Source: Desulfonatronospira sp. (GTDB lineage: Bacteria > Desulfobacterota > Desulfovibrionia > Desulfovibrionales > Desulfonatronovibrionaceae). From it: a stretch of DNA of 18,318 nt. The notes below the pieces were generated by a model. That model saw only the letters and a list, made by a program, of their open reading frames with translations, was not told where the DNA came from and did not search any database. The stretch's first letter is position 1. The number at the start of each line of letters is the position of its first letter. Both the position numbers and the translations under genes were made by a program. This document shows, in pieces, positions 15,396 through 18,318 of the stretch. The stretch is from contig PWSL01000420.1 of the NCBI GenBank assembly GCA_003563255.1, positions 1 to 18,318 on the forward strand, read 5' to 3'.

Positions 15396-15707
15396 TCATC
15401 TTCCCAGAACACGGCCCAAGAAGCCCTTCTTTTCCGGAGGGTTCAAACCTAGATGATAGCAGATGGCCTTTTCCACCTCGTGTTCATCGATATTGGAACC
15501 CTCAACCAATATTTCGTCTCCCACCATCACTGCCGGGGCCACAGGCAGATCCTGTTCAAAGTATTCATCGGTCTGGTAGTCTTCCATAGGCTTGGAAACC
15601 GTCTCTATTTCCACATCGTACTTTTCGCCCAGCCTGGGCATCATCTTCAAAAAATTCTTTCAGGGCTTGCCCCTGGGCTCGTTGAGGAAAAACATGACCT
15701 TGAGCAT
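15396..15707 (-). CDS. Thioredoxin-fold selenoprotein (in-frame UGA at codon 16)
   Basis: With the UGA at 15662-15660 read as selenocysteine, the gene encodes 103 residues. MLKVMFFLNEPRGKPU begins with a beta strand and places Sec at the end of the first loop, where thioredoxin/glutaredoxin folds carry their active Cys; LPVAPAVMVGDEILVEG (about residues 54-70) supplies the cis-Pro region, and a helical tail ends FLGRVLGR. Without readthrough, the 84-residue remainder would lack the first strand and the active site. AGGAG lies before ATG 15707, inside the end of the upstream gene (2-nt gap). A hairpin with loop AGGCU lies 20 nt after the UGA. Likely a cytoplasmic redox partner of the neighbouring membrane protein. 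The stop at 15396-15398 is another TGA, followed by no family-like sequence. Confidence 0.78.
15627..15639 (-). promoter_or_regulatory. Candidate bacterial SECIS in the thioredoxin-like gene
   Basis: In the mRNA, GCCC/GGGC closes loop AGGCU (or GCCCA/UGGGC closes GGC). The hairpin starts 21 nt after the UGA, with the loop G residues at +26/+27, within the known bacterial range. The loop has GGC rather than the E. coli GGU. Confidence 0.5.
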
Positions 15708-15709
15708 AA

Positions 15710-17461
15710 TCACTCCTTCTCTGTTTTCTGCAAAGCATTGTGCATAAGTCCAAGGAATTCGCCGGGCGGGATGAAGTCCACCACGCGCAGATCCTCCATC
15801 TCCTGCCCTTCAGGGGTGAGAAATATTACCGTGGGAACTCCGCGCACCCCGTACTCAGCCACAAGCCTGTCATGAAGCTCCACCCCTCCGCGTGTGAGGT
15901 CAACTTTGATGGTCACGAACTCCCGGGAAAGCTCAACTACGTCCTGATCATGGAATGTGACATTCTCCAGCTGTCTGCACGGTGCGCACCAGTCAGCATA
16001 AAAGTCCAGCATCACCGGTTTGTTTTCTTCCCTGGCCTGTTCCAGCAGCGCCTCGGAATAATCATCCCAGGCCACGCCGGGTCCCTGCAGGGCGTAGGAC
16101 CCGGCAATAAAGACCGCCAGAGTCATGCCCACCAGGAGAACAGCGGATTTCATCCAGACAAAAGCCCTGAACCCGGCCTGAGTCTTGTCCAGAAGGCCCA
16201 GATGAAGGGCTGCGGCCAGAAAAACAGCAGCCATGACAAAGGTCCCAGCGAGATCTCCCAGAAGCGGTTTGAGAAAATAAACAGCCATGCCCACCAGGAT
16301 CCAGCCCAGAAGTTTTCTGACCCAGATCATCCATTCACCGGAGCGGGGCAGGCTCTGCAGTTTGCCGGAGAATACCGCCAGAAAGAACAGCGGAACCCCC
16401 AGGCCAAGGCTCAGGGTGAAAAAGACGGCAAATCCCAGAAGCGGGCTGCCCATGGTAGCCACCCAGGCCAACAGCCCCAGGACAAAGGGGCCTATGCAGG
16501 GCGCGGCCACCACGCCGATGGTCAGTCCCATGAACAGGCTGCCGAAATATCCGCCGAATGACCTGGAAGCGGCCTGGTTTAGAGACGCCGGGAGTCGCAG
16601 CTCCCAGAATCCAAACATGCTCAGGGCGAAGATAAGCAGAACCAGGGCAATGCCGGCCAGCACCAGGGGGTTTTGCAGCAGTCCGCCTATAAGCCCGCCG
16701 GTCAGGGCTGCGGCCACTCCCAGAATAGAGTTGGTTGTAGCCAGACCCAGGATGTAAAGTCCGCCGTGGATAAGCAGCCTGCCCCGGCCCTGACCGCCCA
16801 TGCCCCCGAAAAAGGATACGGTGATGGGGATAAGGGGATAGACGCAGGGTGTCAGGTTCAGGGCCAGACCACCGGCAAAGACCGCTGCCAGGGTGCCGAA
16901 AAGGGCCAGGCCTTCCAGAGTGCCTGGGCCTTCAGCCTCCAGGGGTGTGGCCGGGGCTTCAGCCGGCAGGCTCACAGTGGGAAAGCCGGCATCTTTCCAG
17001 GCCTCGAAGCCTTTGGGGTCGCGGTAGACGTTTTCATAACCAAGACTTACGGCCACCCGGGCCGCAGAGTCGCTGACGACTCAGTCCATACCGTCTCAGT
17101 AGAAGACCAGGGCCGTCTCCTTGTCCCGGGCATGCTCCCTTAAAAAGTCGCTCAGGTCACCTCTTTTCATCCACCGGTCCCAGAACCAGGGCTGCATGAA
17201 AAAATTTTCTGCGTTTTCAACGTGTCCCAGGCGGTATTCCCATTCCTGCCTGGTGTCCACTATCACCAGGTCCTCGACTTCCTGGTGCATTTTATAAAGC
17301 TCTTCAGTGGTAAGGATTTGATACCCGCCTGCTTCAGCTTCTTCATGCACTTCTTCCCAGGTGGCATCTTCAAATTCTATTTCCAGGTTGGTAAGCCATA
17401 AGGCTGTTCCGGAAATCACCAGAGACAGGACCATGAGAACAATAATGCGCCTGGGGCTCAT
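15710..17461 (-). CDS. Rhodanese - CcdA/DsbD - thioredoxin membrane selenoprotein with two in-frame UGAs
   Basis: Reading through UGA at 17098-17096 (codon 122) and 17083-17081 (codon 127) gives 583 residues in one frame. Residues 8-24 are a signal anchor. A rhodanese domain spans about 45-163: VDTRQEWEYRLGHVENAENF, then the active loop VFYUDGMDUVVSDSAARVA, then LGYENVYRDPKGFEAWKDAG. Both UGAs fall where rhodaneses of this type carry Cys. A CcdA/DsbD transporter follows with its cysteine pair, LNLTPCVYP (C206) and AAPCIGP (C322). The C-terminal thioredoxin domain has WCAPC (492-495) and cis-Pro GVP. In DsbD, electrons pass from cytoplasmic thioredoxin to periplasmic domains; here the rhodanese replaces the N-terminal DsbD domain and is the likely acceptor. 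GGAGGAG precedes the ATG. Conventional annotation would call two broken genes. Confidence 0.85.
17048..17082 (-). promoter_or_regulatory. Candidate tandem SECIS hairpins in the rhodanese region
   Basis: Two hairpins follow in the mRNA. GAGUCG-UCAG-CGACUC (17082-17067) overlaps the second UGA and lies 13 nt after the first. UGCGGCC-CGGGU-GGCCGUA (17066-17048) has a seven-pair stem including one G.U and a loop containing GGU, located at +24 to +26 after the second UGA; E. coli fdhF has GGU at +19 to +21. The second fits a SECIS well. Confidence 0.6.
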
Positions 17462-17505
17462 AACTCCTCCACGTTTTGAAATTGCAGGATATGCTGCCTG
17501 GGCTT

Positions 17506-17979
17506 TTAGATCTTGCCTTCCTGCTCAAGCTTGGCCTTCAAAAACTGGGCTCCAGCCATGCTTAGTCCCAGTTTTTCCGCCATCAGGGCGGCATCTGAAC
17601 TTTGTGACTGTTCTGCCTGCCTGACAAACTCCTTTTCCAGCTCTTCCAGCCAGTCCTCAAAAAGAGGCAGAAGTTCAGGCTCGGCAATACTGTTCAAGGC
17701 CCGGGACCTGGAGATCCTGTCCACCAGGCTCTGACACATCTGCGTTGGATCGACACCTTCGTCCAGACATTTGGCCATTCACAGATGGACCATGCTGGTT
17801 ATCTTGTCCTCATCGCCCTGCTCCAGCAGCTGGAGGACGAAACTCACCCTCTGCTCGTCCTCGAGCCGCGCAAGTACTTCCCGCAGGGGCACGGAAAGAG
17901 CATCCAGGACCTCTTCAGGCTCCAGGTCCCGGATAAGCAGCATGGCCTGTCTTTTGAGTGCTTCCATATTTGCGCCCAT
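17506..17979 (-). CDS. Uncharacterised 157-aa protein with in-frame UGA at codon 67 (UxxxC)
   Basis: ATG 17979 with AAAGGA upstream opens a frame that meets UGA at 17781-17779 and continues without interruption to TAA at 17506. The product would be 157 residues, mostly alpha-helical and acidic: LEPEEVLDALSVPLREVLAR, then the candidate redox motif HLUMAKC (Sec67, Cys71), then MCQSLVDRIS and FEDWLEELEKEFV. I do not recognise the family. The alternative is two short genes of 66 and 90 codons joined as TGAATG; the second has no ribosome-binding site of its own. A SECIS-like hairpin just after the UGA favours one selenoprotein. It is the first gene of the operon, 44 nt before the rhodanese-CcdA gene, so a role in the same thiol or sulfur chemistry is inferred. 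Confidence 0.68.
17746..17765 (-). promoter_or_regulatory. Candidate SECIS in the 157-aa gene
   Basis: The mRNA UGGACGAAGGUGUCGAUCCA folds into a seven-pair stem with a single bulged A and the loop AGGUG. GGU is at +22 to +24 after the UGA. The bulge plus a GGU loop is very like the E. coli fdhF SECIS upper stem-loop. Confidence 0.6.
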
Positions 17980-18130
17980 AATCGCATCCTTTGCTTTAAA
18001 CTTTGATAACCTTCAGACACTTTGCCCGGCACTGAAGCTGGTGTTTCATAAATTACTGACTTACTCCTGAAACGCTGTCAGAAAAAACAAGAAAATTTTG
18101 AACCACGCGAAGCGCGTGGCAGGCCAGCCG
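17980..18130. other. Upstream region of the selenoprotein operon
   Basis: No gene is supported. It should hold the operon promoter (minus strand), but no clear -35/-10 pair is seen. CCACGCGAAGCGCGTGG (18103-18119) is a near-perfect palindrome and recurs in weaker form around 6970-6985. Confidence 0.4.
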
Positions 18131-18179
18131 CCCCGGTTGAATGCCCTTCGGGCTTGCTCTTCGAGCAATTCAACTGGGC
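18131..18179. other. Three-way-junction palindrome
   Basis: The outer stem GTTGAAT (18136-18142)/ATTCAAC (18168-18174) can extend outward with a G.U and CCC/GGG. It encloses two side-by-side hairpins, each with a TTC loop: GCCC-TTC-GGGC (18143-18153) and TGCTC-TTC-GAGCA (18155-18167). Only one base is unpaired in the junction. It directly adjoins dispersed element D copy 2. Confidence 0.65.
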
Positions 18180-18204
18180 AGGCAAAGTACGCAAAGTTAA
18201 AGAC

Positions 18205-18318
18205 GCGAAGCAGGTCTATTGTCCAAAACCGGGACACGGTTTTGGACAAGGCTGCCTTTTCATTTGTCACGCGAAACGAGTGACAAATTAAAATAATTAT
18301 CCTGTCTTCCTTAGCGAC
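18205..18318 (-). repeat. Dispersed element D, copy 2 (inverted, runs off the window)
   Basis: The reverse complement of this stretch matches 8233-8346: GCTAAGGAAGACAGGATAAT, hairpin arms around TTTGTCACTCG...CGTGACAAATG, AAAAGGCAGCC and the TTGTCCAAAACC/GGTTTTGGACAA hairpin are shared, ending CTGCTTCGC. Upstream GCAAAGTACGCAAAG belongs to the same repeat style. The element may continue beyond the window. Confidence 0.85.

Noticed and set aside
15396..15398. TGA at the end of the thioredoxin-like gene as readthrough
   Set aside because: Downstream codons are not protein-like and run into the ribosome-binding site of the TVP38 gene; it is an ordinary stop.
15740..16561. 273-codon plus-strand frame opposite the CcdA/thioredoxin gene
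   Set aside because: His/Gln/Lys-rich shadow of a high-GC membrane gene.
17096..17461. Stand-alone truncated rhodanese gene ending at the first UGA
   Set aside because: The frame continues with rhodanese sequence past two UGAs that sit at Cys-like positions, and a GGU-loop hairpin follows; a lone 121-residue product would lack the active site.

Overview
The window looks like a chromosomal stretch of an anaerobic, sulfur-metabolising deltaproteobacterium (Desulfovibrionales-like; this is inferred). The grounds are: an acetate-type symporter operon with a CBS/DUF294 regulator, a remnant of a multiheme c-type cytochrome, a small Cys-rich protein ending in CCGNHGEPGC, and above all a cluster of apparent selenocysteine (Sec) proteins that act on thiols and sulfur. 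No tRNA, rRNA, CRISPR array or intact transposase gene is visible.

Layout. 1-362: decayed and intact palindromic repeats and a probable promoter. 363-4079 (+): a tightly coupled operon of a DUF485 small membrane protein, an ActP-like Na+/acetate symporter and a cNMP-CBS-DUF294 regulatory protein. 4090-6263: a 151-bp repeat, an inverted-repeat-bounded micro-ORF, an orphan AAA/DUF4143 ATPase (-), a truncated diheme cytochrome fragment, a terminator and a second near-identical 151-bp repeat. 6264-6704 (-): a UspA protein. 6705-8595: repeat-rich ground holding a 52-aa Cys-rich protein and a DUF2177 membrane protein. 8596-13861: a divergent lipid-modification locus, with a MenA/UbiA-like prenyltransferase (-) facing DUF1295, an FAD amine oxidase-like protein and a DUF1365-cyclopropane synthase fusion (+). 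13940-17979 (-): five genes in one direction. 18061-18318: structured repeats, one of which is also present in inverted orientation near 8.2-8.35 kb.

Main discovery. Reading the right-hand operon through its in-frame UGA codons joins what a standard gene caller would split into fragments. (i) A 157-aa protein of unknown function has UGA at codon 67 in a UxxxC arrangement. (ii) A 583-aa membrane protein is rhodanese + CcdA/DsbD-type electron transporter + thioredoxin, with TWO UGA codons (122 and 127) inside the rhodanese active-site loop. (iii) A 103-aa thioredoxin-fold protein has UGA at codon 16. Each gene has, at SECIS distance downstream of a UGA, a hairpin with a G-rich apical loop (AGGUG, CGGGU, AGGCU). 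Together they read as a selenocysteine-dependent thiol/sulfane-sulfur redox relay across the membrane, followed by a TVP38/TMEM64 membrane protein and a TIGR04282-type glycosyltransferase.

The second theme is a modular repeat family. A fixed clamp (GGGGACAGGCAC ... GAGCCAGTCCCC, imperfectly palindromic with the same two A.A mismatches) encloses at least three unrelated core stems and is itself enclosed by at least two different outer inverted repeats. No mobilising transposase lies in the window.
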